The notes beneath the pieces are model-generated. The model ran no database searches, was not told the origin of the DNA, and was given only the letters and a program-made list of their open reading frames with translations. Shown here piece by piece: positions 24,189 through 35,363 of a stretch of DNA of 64,000 bases (within the stretch, counting starts at the first letter, position 1; each line of letters starts with the position of its first letter). The position numbers were made by a program, and so were the translations under genes. Source of the DNA: Aliiruegeria sabulilitoris (lineage in GTDB: Bacteria; Pseudomonadota; Alphaproteobacteria; Rhodobacterales; Rhodobacteraceae); assembly GCF_001558155.1 (NCBI RefSeq), contig NZ_LOAS01000015.1, positions 62,001 to 126,000 of the forward strand. The letters run 5' to 3'.

Positions 24189-25412
24189 ATGAAGGGCGCG
24201 CTGCCACTTCGGGAAATCCAGGCAGGACGCACCGCGCGACGCATCGGGATCGCCGTGTCGGGTGGTGGTGATTCGATGGCGCTTCTGCGCTACATGCATG
24301 CCATTGCGAAGCGGGAGAACGTGGATCTCGCGGCCGTCACGGTCAACCACGGTCTGCGCGATGAAGCGGCGGACGAGGCCGCTTTCGTGGCCAGGCAATC
24401 GGCGACTCTCGGAATTCCGCATGAGACCCTGCGCTGGACCGACCGGGACCAGACCGGAAACCTTCAGGCCGAGGCGCGCACCGCGCGCTACCGGCTTCTG
24501 GCGGATTGGGCGCAGGATGAGGGCATCGCGGTCGTCATGATCGGGCACACTGCCGATGACCAGGCCGAAACCCTGATGATGAACCTGACGCGCGGCTCGG
24601 GCGTGGATGGCCTGTGTGGAATGCCGCAGGAGTTTTCCCGTTACGGGATGCGGTTCGTTCGCCCCCTGCTGGGGGTGCCACGTGCCGGCCTGCGGGCATA
24701 TCTCGAAGAGCTGGGACAGGCCTGGGTCGAGGATCCGTCGAACGAGGATCTTCGCTATGCGCGTGTTCGTATCCGTCAGATCCTCACCGAATTGGAACCG
24801 CTCGGGCTCACCCGGCAGCGCTTGCTCGATATGGCCGACCGCATGCGGGATGCCGAGGAGGTCCTGCAGGAACGCATGACGGCTCTCGCCGAAGAGATCG
24901 AGCTGCATGCTGGAGACGTACTCCTGTCCGAAGCCGTGTTTCGTGCCGCACCCCGGGACACCCGACACCGGTTACTGGCCTCGGTCCTCAGCTCCCTGTC
25001 GGGGCAGGAATACCGGCCTCGGTTTCAACCGCTCCGTGAGCTGGCTGCCGCTGGAGACGGTGTTTTGTATGGCTGCCGTGTCACCACGCGCGGGGGAGTG
25101 ATCCGCATTGCCCGCGAAGCCGCCTCGCTGGAAAACATCACGGCCGCGCCAGGCGAGATCTGGGATCGCCGCTTCCGCCTGACCGGCCCGTCCGAACCCG
25201 GCGACGTTGTCCGCGTGATGGGCAAGGCCGCCCTTGGCCGGCTGCCCGAAACCCGCGACAGCAAGATTCCGCGCACGAGCCTGATGGCCTCGCCCGCGAT
25301 CTGGCGCGCCGGAGAGATGATCGCGGCGCCGCTGGCCGGGATCGGAGAGGGTTGGCAGGCAATAAACGTGCAGAAACGGGCCGATTTCATTCAGTCCCTG
25401 TTATCGCGTTGA
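24189..25412 (+). CDS. tilS: tRNA(Ile)-lysidine synthetase
   Basis: 407 aa from ATG. It modifies C34 of the CAU-anticodon tRNA-Ile to lysidine with ATP, changing its codon from AUG to AUA; it is essential in most bacteria. The PP-loop ATPase signature SGGGDS is at residues 24-29, followed by AVTVNHGLRDEA and IGHTADDQAET, typical of the catalytic domain. The C-terminal part is less conserved. The ATG is only 2 bases after GGTGGAG; TTG 24180 or GTG 24183, just after the cpoB stop, are alternative starts with better spacing. Part of the tol-pal-tilS-ftsH run. Confidence 0.94.
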   Translation: MKGALPLREIQAGRTARRIGIAVSGGGDSMALLRYMHAIAKRENVDLAAVTVNHGLRDEAADEAAFVARQSATLGIPHETLRWTDRDQTGNLQAEARTARYRLLADWAQDEGIAVVMIGHTADDQAETLMMNLTRGSGVDGLCGMPQEFSRYGMRFVRPLLGVPRAGLRAYLEELGQAWVEDPSNEDLRYARVRIRQILTELEPLGLTRQRLLDMADRMRDAEEVLQERMTALAEEIELHAGDVLLSEAVFRAAPRDTRHRLLASVLSSLSGQEYRPRFQPLRELAAAGDGVLYGCRVTTRGGVIRIAREAASLENITAAPGEIWDRRFRLTGPSEPGDVVRVMGKAALGRLPETRDSKIPRTSLMASPAIWRAGEMIAAPLAGIGEGWQAINVQKRADFIQSLLSR

Positions 25413-25488
25413 ACCTCGCGCATGATCCACTATCTTAGTGGGAACCGGTCGGTGCCATCGCGCGCGGCTATTGAGGAGATTCATCCCC

Positions 25489-27420
<1,932 letters not shown>

Positions 27421-27440
27421 GGCTGACAACAGAAAACAAG

Positions 27441-27478
27441 AACGCCCGGTTGGCTCCTGTAGCCTGCCGGGCGTTTTC
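27441..27478 (+). terminator. Intrinsic terminator of ftsH
   Basis: AACGCCCGG pairs perfectly with CCGGGCGTT (27441-27449 with 27467-27475), followed by a TTTT run. It lies 21 bases after the ftsH stop and closes the tol-pal-tilS-ftsH run. Confidence 0.88.
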
Positions 27479-27534
27479 ATATTGCGCCGCCGTGTTCGGC
27501 AATCGGGCGCTTTCACCCCGGTTCATCCTTCCCC

Positions 27535-27560
27535 AAATACCTCCGCCGGAGGCACAATCC
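27535..27560 (+). repeat. Dispersed intergenic repeat, copy 1 (CCTCCGCCGGAGG core)
   Basis: The stretch AAATACCTCCGCCGGAGGCA plus CAATCC matches the copy at 31588-31613 in 21 of 26 bases. The core is a perfect palindrome. Both copies are intergenic. Confidence 0.55.
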
Positions 27561-27678
27561 CAAGGATTGTTCATGCGCCCACGGCCACCGGCGCCGCCGC
27601 ACTCATCCGCGAAGACGGCGCTTTTTCTCCTTGCGCGGCCGCGATAGGCTCCCGGTCATGCAAGAGGGGAACAGCCGC

Positions 27679-28476
27679 ATGAACAGGGATTGGAACCCGG
27701 AGAGCTATCTCGCCTTCAACGATCTCCGCCTGAGGCCGGCGCTCGATCTGCTCTCGGCCATCCCCGCGCTTCCCAATGGCGACGTCATCGACCTCGGCTG
27801 CGGTGCCGGCACGGTCGGACCCGCGCTGGCCAGCCGATTTCAGGGCCACCGCCTCGTGGGAATCGACCTGTCCGACGCCATGCTCGAAAAAGCTCGCCGC
27901 GTGCCCTGCTATGACCGACTGGAGCGCGCGGACATCGCGGGTTGGGTCCCGGATCGACGCCCCGCGCTGATCTTTTCCAATGCCGCGCTTCAATGGGTTC
28001 CGGAACATGGCTGCCTTCTGCCGGGACTCTTCAACGCGCTCGCGCCCGGGGGTGTCGTTGCCATCCAGATGCCCCGGCAACACCATGCCCCGGCACAGGA
28101 AGCGATGCGGGCCCTTGCACAGGCACTTTTCCCGGACCGTTTCGACTTTTCCGGCTGGCAGGCGCCGGTCGCCAGCCCGGAAGACTACGCACTGCTGCTA
28201 AGTCCGCTAGGCACGCTGTCGCTCTGGGAGACGACCTATTTCCAGCGACTCGATCCGTCATCCGACGGCCACCCCGTGCGTCTCTTCTCGCAATCCACCG
28301 CAGCGCGTTCCATCCTGGAGAAACTTTCGGAAACCGAGTCGGAGCAATTTCTGCGCGCCCTGGATGCGCGCCTGGCCGAGCTCTATCCAAGGGCGCCGGA
28401 CGGCTCTGTCCTCTATCCGTTCCGCCGGATCTTCATGACCGTCCTGCGCCAATCAGCGGAGCCACCGAGCAGTTGA
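27679..28476 (+). CDS. tam: Trans-aconitate 2-methyltransferase-like SAM enzyme
   Basis: 265 aa class I methyltransferase. The N-terminus MNRDWNPESYLAF matches the family start (DWNPxxYLxF). SAM-binding motif VIDLGCGAG is at residues 36-44, then LVGIDLSDAMLEKAR and IFSNAALQWV. The closest known family is Tam, which methylates trans-aconitate so that it does not inhibit aconitase; length and landmarks fit. ATG 27679 has GAGGGG upstream; 27658 or 27631 are possible but add no conserved sequence. It is a single gene before fhs. Confidence 0.83.
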   Translation: MNRDWNPESYLAFNDLRLRPALDLLSAIPALPNGDVIDLGCGAGTVGPALASRFQGHRLVGIDLSDAMLEKARRVPCYDRLERADIAGWVPDRRPALIFSNAALQWVPEHGCLLPGLFNALAPGGVVAIQMPRQHHAPAQEAMRALAQALFPDRFDFSGWQAPVASPEDYALLLSPLGTLSLWETTYFQRLDPSSDGHPVRLFSQSTAARSILEKLSETESEQFLRALDARLAELYPRAPDGSVLYPFRRIFMTVLRQSAEPPSS

Positions 28477-28656
28477 GGGCCTTTTTCGCGGTGCACTCGG
28501 GCGGACAGGCTCCTATAGCGGTGTCTGCGATCTGAGACCCGGGCCTGCCGAACGACGCTCGCGACGGTGGAAATGTCGCAATCCCCCGCTCGGAACAGGT
28601 GATGCAAGGCTAAGAGCGTTCTAGGGACGTGCATGCAAATTCTGGGAGGACACTGC

Positions 28657-30333
28657 GTGAGCTTCAAATCCGACATCGAGATCGCCCGGGAGGCAAACAA
28701 GAAACCGATCCAGGAGATCGGCGCAAAGCTCGGCATCCCGTCCGAAAGCCTGCTGCCCTATGGCCATGACAAGGCCAAGGTTGGGCAGGACTTCATCGAA
28801 TCGCTGAAGGGCCGCGAAGACGGCAAGCTCATATTGGTGACCGCCATCAACCCGACCCCGGCCGGCGAGGGCAAGACGACCACCACGGTCGGGCTTGGCG
28901 ACGGCCTGAACCGGATCGGCAAGAAGGCCGCGATCTGCATCCGCGAGGCCTCGCTCGGGCCCTGTTTCGGCATGAAGGGCGGGGCTGCCGGCGGCGGCTA
29001 CGCACAGGTCGTGCCGATGGAGGAGATGAACCTCCATTTCACAGGGGATTTCCACGCCATCACCTCGGCGCATAACCTGCTCTCGGCGCTGATCGACAAC
29101 CATATCTACTGGGGCAACGAGCTTGGCATCGACGAGCGCCGCGTTACCTGGCGCCGGGTGGTCGACATGAACGACCGCGCGCTGCGCGACATGGTGACCT
29201 CGCTCGGCGGCGTGGCCAACGGCTTCCCCCGTCAGACCGGTTTCGACATCACCGTTGCCTCCGAGGTCATGGCCTGCCTGTGCCTCGCCAACGATCTGGC
29301 GGATTTGCAGAAGCGGCTCGGCGACATCATCGTTGCCTATACCCGCACGCGGGAGCCGATCTATGCGCGAGACCTGAAGGCGGACGGCGCGATGACGGTG
29401 CTGCTCAAGGACGCGATGCAGCCCAACCTCGTTCAGACGCTGGAGAACAACCCGGCCTTCGTCCATGGGGGCCCTTTCGCCAATATCGCCCATGGCTGCA
29501 ACTCGGTTATCGCCACGAAAACGGCGCTGAAGCTGGCCGATTACGTGGTGACCGAGGCCGGATTCGGCGCCGATCTCGGTGCCGAGAAATTCATGAACAT
29601 CAAATGCCGCAAGGCCGGGATCGCGCCCGCCGTCGTGGTGATCGTGGCGACGATCCGCGCGCTCAAGATGAATGGCGGCGTGGGTAGGAAGGACCTTGGC
29701 GCGGAAAACGTGGAGGCCGTCCAGCATGGCTGCCCGAACCTTGGCCGACACATTGCCAACGTGAAGAGCTTCGGCGTGCCGGTCGTGGTGGCGATCAACC
29801 ATTTCGTTTCCGATACCGAGGCAGAGGTGGAGGCGGTCAAGGCCTTTGTCGAGACCCAGGGTGCCGAGGCGATCCTTTGCCGCCACTGGGAGCTTGGCTC
29901 CGAGGGCACCGAGGCGCTGGCCACCCGCGTGGCCGAGATTGCCGATTCCGGGGCGGCGCAATTCGCGCCCCTCTATGACGACGAGATGCCGCTGTTCGAG
30001 AAGATCGAGACAATTGCCAAGCGGATCTATCATGCCAACGAGGTTCTGGCCGACAAGAAGATCCGCGACCAGCTGCGCCAGTGGGAAGAACAGGGCTACG
30101 GACACCTGCCGGTCTGTATGGCCAAGACGCAATACAGCTTCTCGACCGACCCGAACCTGCGCGGGGCGCCGACCGGGCATGGTGTTCCGGTCCGGGAGGT
30201 GCGGCTCTCGGCGGGCGCCGGTTTCATCGTGGTAATCTGCGGCGAGATCATGACCATGCCGGGCCTGCCCCGGGCGCCGGCGGCGGAAACGATCCTGTTG
30301 AATGCGGCTGGCGAGGTCGAAGGCCTGTTCTGA
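28657..30333 (+). CDS. fhs: Formate-tetrahydrofolate ligase
   Basis: 558 aa from GTG, preceded by GGGAGG at 8 bases; this gives exactly the usual family length. It makes 10-formyl-THF from formate, THF and ATP. The P-loop-like [16 protein letters not shown] is at about 65-80. [21 protein letters not shown] and [13 protein letters not shown] are hallmark stretches. It is followed by folD, giving a reversible formate/methylene-THF route used in Roseobacters for C1 units from formate, glycine or methylated compounds. A 181-base gap separates it from folD. Confidence 0.98.
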   Translation: MSFKSDIEIAREANKKPIQEIGAKLGIPSESLLPYGHDKAKVGQDFIESLKGREDGKLILVTAINPTPAGEGKTTTTVGLGDGLNRIGKKAAICIREASLGPCFGMKGGAAGGGYAQVVPMEEMNLHFTGDFHAITSAHNLLSALIDNHIYWGNELGIDERRVTWRRVVDMNDRALRDMVTSLGGVANGFPRQTGFDITVASEVMACLCLANDLADLQKRLGDIIVAYTRTREPIYARDLKADGAMTVLLKDAMQPNLVQTLENNPAFVHGGPFANIAHGCNSVIATKTALKLADYVVTEAGFGADLGAEKFMNIKCRKAGIAPAVVVIVATIRALKMNGGVGRKDLGAENVEAVQHGCPNLGRHIANVKSFGVPVVVAINHFVSDTEAEVEAVKAFVETQGAEAILCRHWELGSEGTEALATRVAEIADSGAAQFAPLYDDEMPLFEKIETIAKRIYHANEVLADKKIRDQLRQWEEQGYGHLPVCMAKTQYSFSTDPNLRGAPTGHGVPVREVRLSAGAGFIVVICGEIMTMPGLPRAPAAETILLNAAGEVEGLF

Positions 30334-30514
30334 GGCGGGCAGACCTCCCACCGGGCGGCCGGATGCGGCCGGCGGGGGGCAACGCTGGCGGAGGGGCCGG
30401 CGTCATCGGGAGCCAGCAGACAGCTATGGGACCGCGCGTCCCATGCACGAAAGGGATTGAAGTTCTCTTTGGATCGTCCGAGACGGAGAACGATCGCAAG
30501 AAGGAGCGAAACCG

Positions 30515-31408
30515 ATGACGGCACAAATCATAGACGGCAAGGCCATTGCCGCCAGCGTACGCGAGAAGGTGGCCGGCCACGTGGCCCGCTTGGTGAATGA
30601 GCATGGAGTCACCCCCGGGCTGGCCGTGGTGCTGGTGGGCGAGAATCCAGCGAGCCAGGTCTATGTGCGCAACAAGGGCAAGCAGACCAAGGAAGCCGGC
30701 ATGCTCTCGGTTGAGCATCGGCTGCCCGACACGACCTCGGAGGGAGATCTGCTGGCGCTCATCGACGAGTTGAACAACGATCCGACGATCCACGGCATCC
30801 TCGTGCAACTGCCGCTGCCGGAACACATGAATTCGGACCTCGTGATCAACGCGATCGACCCGTCCAAGGACGTGGATGGCTTCCACATCTCCAATGTCGG
30901 CCTGCTGGGCACGGGCCAGAAGAGCATGGTTCCCTGCACGCCGCTCGGCTGCCTGATGATGCTGCGCGACCATCACGGCTCGCTTAGTGGGTTGAACGCT
31001 GTTGTCGTCGGTCGCTCCAACATCGTCGGCAAACCGATGGCGCAGCTTCTGTTGGGTGACAGCTGCACGGTCACCATCGCGCATTCCCGCACCATGGACC
31101 TCGCCGGCGTTTGTCGCGGAGCCGATATCCTCGTGGCCGCCGTGGGCCGCCCGCAGATGATCCCGGGCGACTGGATCAAGCCGGGCGCGACAGTGATCGA
31201 CGTGGGCATCAATCGCATCCCGAAGGAAGACGGCAAGACGCGCCTCGTGGGCGACGTGGATTTCGACAGCGCCGTCGAGGTTGCCGGTGCGATCACCCCG
31301 GTGCCGGGAGGGGTCGGCCCGATGACCATCGCCTGCCTGTTGGCCAACACGGTTACCGCCTGCTGCCGCGCGAAGGGTTTGCCGGAGCCCGAGGGACTGA
31401 CTGTCTGA
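30515..31408 (+). CDS. folD: Bifunctional methylene-THF dehydrogenase / methenyl-THF cyclohydrolase FolD
   Basis: 297 aa. Interconverts methylene-, methenyl- and 10-formyl-THF with NADP. The catalytic motif Y50-VRN-K54 (YVRNKGK) is intact. [18 protein letters not shown] is the NADP-binding loop and [11 protein letters not shown] the C-terminal signature. GAAGGAG lies upstream of the ATG. Together with fhs it forms the C1 module. A hairpin with a T-rich tail follows the stop. Confidence 0.98.
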   Translation: MTAQIIDGKAIAASVREKVAGHVARLVNEHGVTPGLAVVLVGENPASQVYVRNKGKQTKEAGMLSVEHRLPDTTSEGDLLALIDELNNDPTIHGILVQLPLPEHMNSDLVINAIDPSKDVDGFHISNVGLLGTGQKSMVPCTPLGCLMMLRDHHGSLSGLNAVVVGRSNIVGKPMAQLLLGDSCTVTIAHSRTMDLAGVCRGADILVAAVGRPQMIPGDWIKPGATVIDVGINRIPKEDGKTRLVGDVDFDSAVEVAGAITPVPGGVGPMTIACLLANTVTACCRAKGLPEPEGLTV

Positions 31409-31431
31409 TCTCCGTAGCTGAGATCCTGGAG

Positions 31432-31453
31432 AGGGCGTATGATCGCCCTTTCT
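31432..31453 (+). terminator. Intrinsic terminator of folD
   Basis: AGGGCG - tatgat - CGCCCT hairpin followed by TTCTTG, 23 bases after the folD stop. The stem is short but the downstream T-rich run supports termination. Confidence 0.65.
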
Positions 31454-31587
31454 TGTTGTCCCTGTTGCGAGAGATTGTTTTCGGCCAGCATGCGCTTGGA
31501 GCCTGGAATGGTGGCGCTGCCCCCAAATCCCCGGGATAGTTATTGTCAGAAGAAAATGGAGCGATCCTGACGACGTCTTCTGTCTAT

Positions 31588-31613
31588 AAATGTCCCCGCC
31601 GGAGGCGCGATCC
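31588..31613 (+). repeat. Dispersed intergenic repeat, copy 2 (CCGCCGGAGG core)
   Basis: Second copy of the element at 27535-27560, with 21 of 26 positions equal. It lies in the convergent gap between folD and the thioesterase gene. The core palindrome is less perfect here (CCCCGCCGGAGG). Confidence 0.5.
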
Positions 31614-31689
31614 GCAGAACCGTTTCTGTGCATCAAAGAACGGCTTGGAGGTATTCAACTCAGAGGAAAGCGCCTTCGAAAGACTGTTT

Positions 31690-32118
31690 TCAAACCGGAA
31701 TCATCGTTCCCTGAAGCAGAGCCACCTGCTTGCGGGTGCCCACGTTGTCCGCAAAAACTTCAGCGCTGACCACGACCAGCCTGCGGCCGGGCTTGACCAC
31801 CTTGCCGATGGCGATCAGTCGGTCGCCTTCGGCCGGTGCAAGAAGGTTGATCTTGACCTCGACCGACATGACTTCTGCCCCTTCCGGCATCATGGAGAGC
31901 GCTGCATATCCCGCCGCGCTGTCACCCAGGGAAAAGGTCAACCCGGCATGGGCGTAGCCATGTTGCTGGAGGGCGCCGGGCAGGATCGGTGCCGTGATTT
32001 CGACCCGGCCAGGAGCGATCTCGCCCAGTTCCGCGCCGAAGGTGCGCATCAACGACTGCGCGGCAAAGCTTTTTCGAATTCGGTCGACCTCCGAAGGCGA
32101 TAGCGTATTCTTTTCCAT
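31690..32118 (-). CDS. PaaI-family (hotdog) acyl-CoA thioesterase
   Basis: 142 aa hotdog-fold protein. HGYAHAGLTFSLGDSAAGYAAL corresponds to the helix and active-site region of PaaI/YdiI thioesterases (HxGxxxxLxDxA pattern), and SVEVKINLLAPAEGD to the central strand. It probably hydrolyses a CoA thioester; the substrate cannot be read from sequence and no paa genes are nearby. It lies 34 bases downstream of pdeM on the same strand, so it may be the last gene of the helicase-pdeM transcript. Confidence 0.88.
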   Translation of the reverse strand: MEKNTLSPSEVDRIRKSFAAQSLMRTFGAELGEIAPGRVEITAPILPGALQQHGYAHAGLTFSLGDSAAGYAALSMMPEGAEVMSVEVKINLLAPAEGDRLIAIGKVVKPGRRLVVVSAEVFADNVGTRKQVALLQGTMIPV

Positions 32119-32152
32119 CTCGGTGACATCTCCCTCGTGTCCCGCGGCCCTG

Positions 32153-32809
32153 TCAGGCGGCTACCATCGGCAATACGGCCTGCGTTGCCCCGGTCAGGAT
32201 TGCTCGCGCATCGCCTTGCATCAAGCCCGCAATCTCGGGCGCTGAGAGGTCCATACCTCCGGTATAGGCCCCGAAAGCCGGCAGAATCATACGGTGCTGG
32301 TCAACGAGGAAACAGGGGCGCCGGACCCCGCCGACACGGGCCTTGGGGTGGAAATGGCCCGAAATCTCGCCTGGAGAGCTGTCGGCTTTCGCGATATGAC
32401 GGAAAGTCAGCGGCTCCTGTACGAATTCTCCCATATGCTGCCCGGAGAGCGACAGAGGTGCCGGGTCGTGGTTGCCGGCGATCCAGATCCAGTCTCGTCC
32501 GGCCATCAGCCTCGCGATCCAGAGCCGGTGCGGCTCCGACAGGCTCTCGGCGGCCGGACCGTCGTCGAAACTGTCACCCAGACAGATGACGACCTCCGGC
32601 GACAGCGCCTCGATCTCGGTATCGAGCCGTTCCAGCGTCTCCGCGCATTCATAGGGGGGTAGCAACCCGCCGCCGCGCCGCGCCATTCGCTCCGCCTTGC
32701 CAAGATGGAGATCCGCGACGCACAGGAGTCGCGCCTCTGGCCACCAGAGTGCGCCGGACGGGCGTGGTTCGAGCGCCGCTCCACAGAAAGAAATCGTCAG
32801 CTTGTTCAT
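32153..32809 (-). CDS. pdeM: Ligase-associated DNA damage response endonuclease PdeM
   Basis: 218 aa calcineurin-like phosphoesterase. Metal-binding motifs in order: ADLHLGK, CLGDSFDD, AGNHDPAP and SGHFHP. PdeM family members sit beside the ligase-associated Lhr-type helicase, as here (helicase stop 50 bases upstream), and are thought to act in DNA repair with an ATP-dependent ligase and a beta-CASP nuclease. Neither of those is in this window. Start at MNKLTISFCG is preferred; an ATG at 32857 just after the helicase stop would add 16 residues with no family match. Confidence 0.9.
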   Translation of the reverse strand: MNKLTISFCGAALEPRPSGALWWPEARLLCVADLHLGKAERMARRGGGLLPPYECAETLERLDTEIEALSPEVVICLGDSFDDGPAAESLSEPHRLWIARLMAGRDWIWIAGNHDPAPLSLSGQHMGEFVQEPLTFRHIAKADSSPGEISGHFHPKARVGGVRRPCFLVDQHRMILPAFGAYTGGMDLSAPEIAGLMQGDARAILTGATQAVLPMVAA

Positions 32810-32859
32810 GATGTGTTCTTCGCCTTTGCCGGGCCACATTGCAAGCAGGAGATTCAAAG

Positions 32860-35286
32860 TCAGGAGCCGGGATTCGTGCCCCCGATCCCGGCCGCTTCCA
32901 TCAACCGCGCCGCTTCCTCCGCCACGAGTCGCTCGCGCCCTGCGCCGACAACCGGCACCTTGCCGACCTCCAGCAGCAGTGGTGCGGCAAAGGGTGTGAT
33001 CCGTTCCAGCCGCACCAGGTCGATCCGGCCCTCCACCCGGTCAATCATCTCCTCGATGCGCTCAAAATCGACCAGCCCGCGCAAGGCTTCCTCGCGGGTG
33101 ATCTGCATCAGCAGGTGGTTGGGGTCGTATTTCAGAAGCGTGTCATAGAGGATATCCGAGGAAAACGTCGCCTGCCGCCCGCTCTTGCGCGCCGAGGGCG
33201 TGTTGCGCTCGATCAGCCCGGCGATGGTGGCGGAGGCCCGGAACGTCCGCTTCATCACGGCGTTCCCGGCCAACCATGTCTCCAGCCCCTCCCGCAAGGT
33301 TTCGCGGGCAAAGAGCGGTGCGGCGTCGCGCAACGGTTCCAGCCCCCAGATCAGGGTGGCGTAATCGGTCGAGACGAAGCCGAGCGGTTGCAGCCCGGCA
33401 TCCTCCATGCGTCGTGTAAGCAGCAGGCCGAGCGTCTGCTGGGCGTTCCTGCCGGCGAAACCATAGGCGCAGACATGTTCGCGTCCGTCATGCGGAAAGC
33501 TCTCCACCAGCAGGCGGTCGCGTTGCGGCAGGCGGGACAGACCGCGCTGGAGCCGGAGCCAGTCGCCTGTGTGGGCGGGCAGCTCTGGCCAGTCCGGCTG
33601 TTGCAGCATGGCGAGGATCCGATCCATCAAGCGCGTGGTGGAGGCGAATTTCGTGCCGGCAAAGACGGCGACCTTCGGGTTTTGCGCGGCGTGCCGGGAG
33701 ACCTCGACCGTCATCTCCCGTAGTCCCTCGTAGCGGACGATCTGGCCGCCAATCAGGAAAGTGTCGCCTTGCGTGAGCGAGGCCGCGAAAGCCTCCTCCA
33801 CCTCGCCCAAGGCCTTGCCGCCTCCTCGGCTCTTGAGGCGGACCTTGAGCGTATCCGTGTCCTGGATCGTGCCGATATTCATCCGTATGCGTTGCGCCGC
33901 GCGGGGATCGCGAAGCTGCCACAGCCCGTCCGGGCGCTGCTTCAGGCGTTGCCAACGGTCGTAGGCGCGCAGGGCGTAGCCACCGGTTGCGCAGAAATCG
34001 AGGCAATCGTCGAAGGCGCTCCGCGAAAGACCCGCATAGGCGCCAGAGGTCGTCATCTCAGTGAAAAGGGTGTCGGCCGAGAACGGCCCGGCACAGGCGG
34101 CGATCAGGATATGCTGGCAGAGCACGTCGCGGGGACCAGCCCCTCGCGGCGCACCGTCGAGATCGTGTTCCCGGACCGCTTCCAGCGCGGCCTGACATTC
34201 AATGATCTCGAAGCGGTTGGCTGGCACCAGCAGCGCCTTGGAGGGCGCGTTGTAGCGGTGATTGGCCCGCCCGATCCTTTGCACCAGGCGTTTGACATTT
34301 TTCGGCGCGCCGACCTGGATCACGAGGTCGACATCGCCCCAGTCGATGCCGAGATCGAGCGAGCCGGTGCAGACAATGGCGCGCAGCCGCCCTTCGACCA
34401 TCGCCGCCTCGACCCTCTCTCGCTGCTCGCGCGAGAGCGAGCCGTGATGGATGCCGATGGGCAGGCCCTCCTCGTTGGCGAGCCACAGGTGGTGAAAGAA
34501 AATCTCCGCCTGCGCGCGGGTATTGTGAAAGATGAGTGTCGTGCGGTGCCGGCGCACCTGTTCGAGCACGGCGGGAATCGCATACCGCCCGCCGCCGCCG
34601 GACCAGGGCGGGGGCGTCTCGGTTGCGAGCATGGCGATATCGGGGGCAGGACCCGGGTCGGCCTGCAGGATCTCCACCGGGTCCGGATGCCGCGCCATCA
34701 GCGCGCCAATCGCTTGCGGGTCGTCTACCGTGGCCGAGAGGCCCACGCGCCGCAGCCCCGGTGCAAGGGTGGAGAGCCGCGCCAGCGACAGCATCAGTTG
34801 ATCGCCGCGCTTTGATTCCGCAAGCGCGTGGATCTCGTCGATAATCACCCGGCTCAAACCGGCGAACATGCGCGGTGCGTCTTCGTAGGAGGTGAGCAAC
34901 GCGAGCGATTCCGGGGTGGTCAGCAGGATATGCGGCGGGTCGGCGCGCTGGCGTTTCTTGCGCGTGGCCGAGGTGTCTCCGGTGCGGTCCTCGACACGTA
35001 TGGGCAGCTCCATCTCTCCGATGGGCGCGGAGAGGTTGCGCTTGATATCTGCCGCCAGCGCCTTGAGCGGCGAGATATAGAGTGTGTGCAGCCCTTCGTG
35101 GCGGCCATCGGCCAGTTCGGCGAGCGTGGGCAGGAAGCCGGCAAGCGTCTTGCCGCCGCCGGTTGGTGCGACGAGCAGAATAGCAGGCGACGCGGCATGC
35201 TCCAGCATGGCGTGTTGATGCGGGTGGATCTGCCAGCCGCGGCGGGAGAACCACTCATGGAAGATGGGAGGAAGCGGCGTGGACAT
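32860..35286 (-). CDS. Ligase-associated DNA damage response DEXH-box helicase (Lhr-like)
   Basis: 808 aa SF2 helicase of the Lhr-Core type. Walker A APTGGGKT 40-47, motif II DEIH 150-153, motif III SAT (LSATVDDPQ), motif VI QRIGRANHRYN near residue 340, then the Lhr-specific winged-helix and C-terminal domains. Predicted 3'-5' translocase in DNA repair. It precedes pdeM on the same strand. The usual cluster also contains an ATP-dependent ligase and a metallo-beta-lactamase-fold exonuclease; here the upstream gene is an unrelated DUF389 protein, so the set is split. Confidence 0.94.
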   Translation of the reverse strand: MSTPLPPIFHEWFSRRGWQIHPHQHAMLEHAASPAILLVAPTGGGKTLAGFLPTLAELADGRHEGLHTLYISPLKALAADIKRNLSAPIGEMELPIRVEDRTGDTSATRKKRQRADPPHILLTTPESLALLTSYEDAPRMFAGLSRVIIDEIHALAESKRGDQLMLSLARLSTLAPGLRRVGLSATVDDPQAIGALMARHPDPVEILQADPGPAPDIAMLATETPPPWSGGGGRYAIPAVLEQVRRHRTTLIFHNTRAQAEIFFHHLWLANEEGLPIGIHHGSLSREQRERVEAAMVEGRLRAIVCTGSLDLGIDWGDVDLVIQVGAPKNVKRLVQRIGRANHRYNAPSKALLVPANRFEIIECQAALEAVREHDLDGAPRGAGPRDVLCQHILIAACAGPFSADTLFTEMTTSGAYAGLSRSAFDDCLDFCATGGYALRAYDRWQRLKQRPDGLWQLRDPRAAQRIRMNIGTIQDTDTLKVRLKSRGGGKALGEVEEAFAASLTQGDTFLIGGQIVRYEGLREMTVEVSRHAAQNPKVAVFAGTKFASTTRLMDRILAMLQQPDWPELPAHTGDWLRLQRGLSRLPQRDRLLVESFPHDGREHVCAYGFAGRNAQQTLGLLLTRRMEDAGLQPLGFVSTDYATLIWGLEPLRDAAPLFARETLREGLETWLAGNAVMKRTFRASATIAGLIERNTPSARKSGRQATFSSDILYDTLLKYDPNHLLMQITREEALRGLVDFERIEEMIDRVEGRIDLVRLERITPFAAPLLLEVGKVPVVGAGRERLVAEEAARLMEAAGIGGTNPGS

Positions 35287-35363
35287 GAGGACAACCTAGC
35301 CTCGGGCGGTGTCGGCTTCCACGGCCTCTCGGTAACAAAAGGCAGGGGCGCCTCTGAGTTGCC

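Noticed and set aside
28621-30351. 576-residue minus-strand frame over fhs
   Set aside because: Shadow of fhs; the sense frame has full-length family identity.
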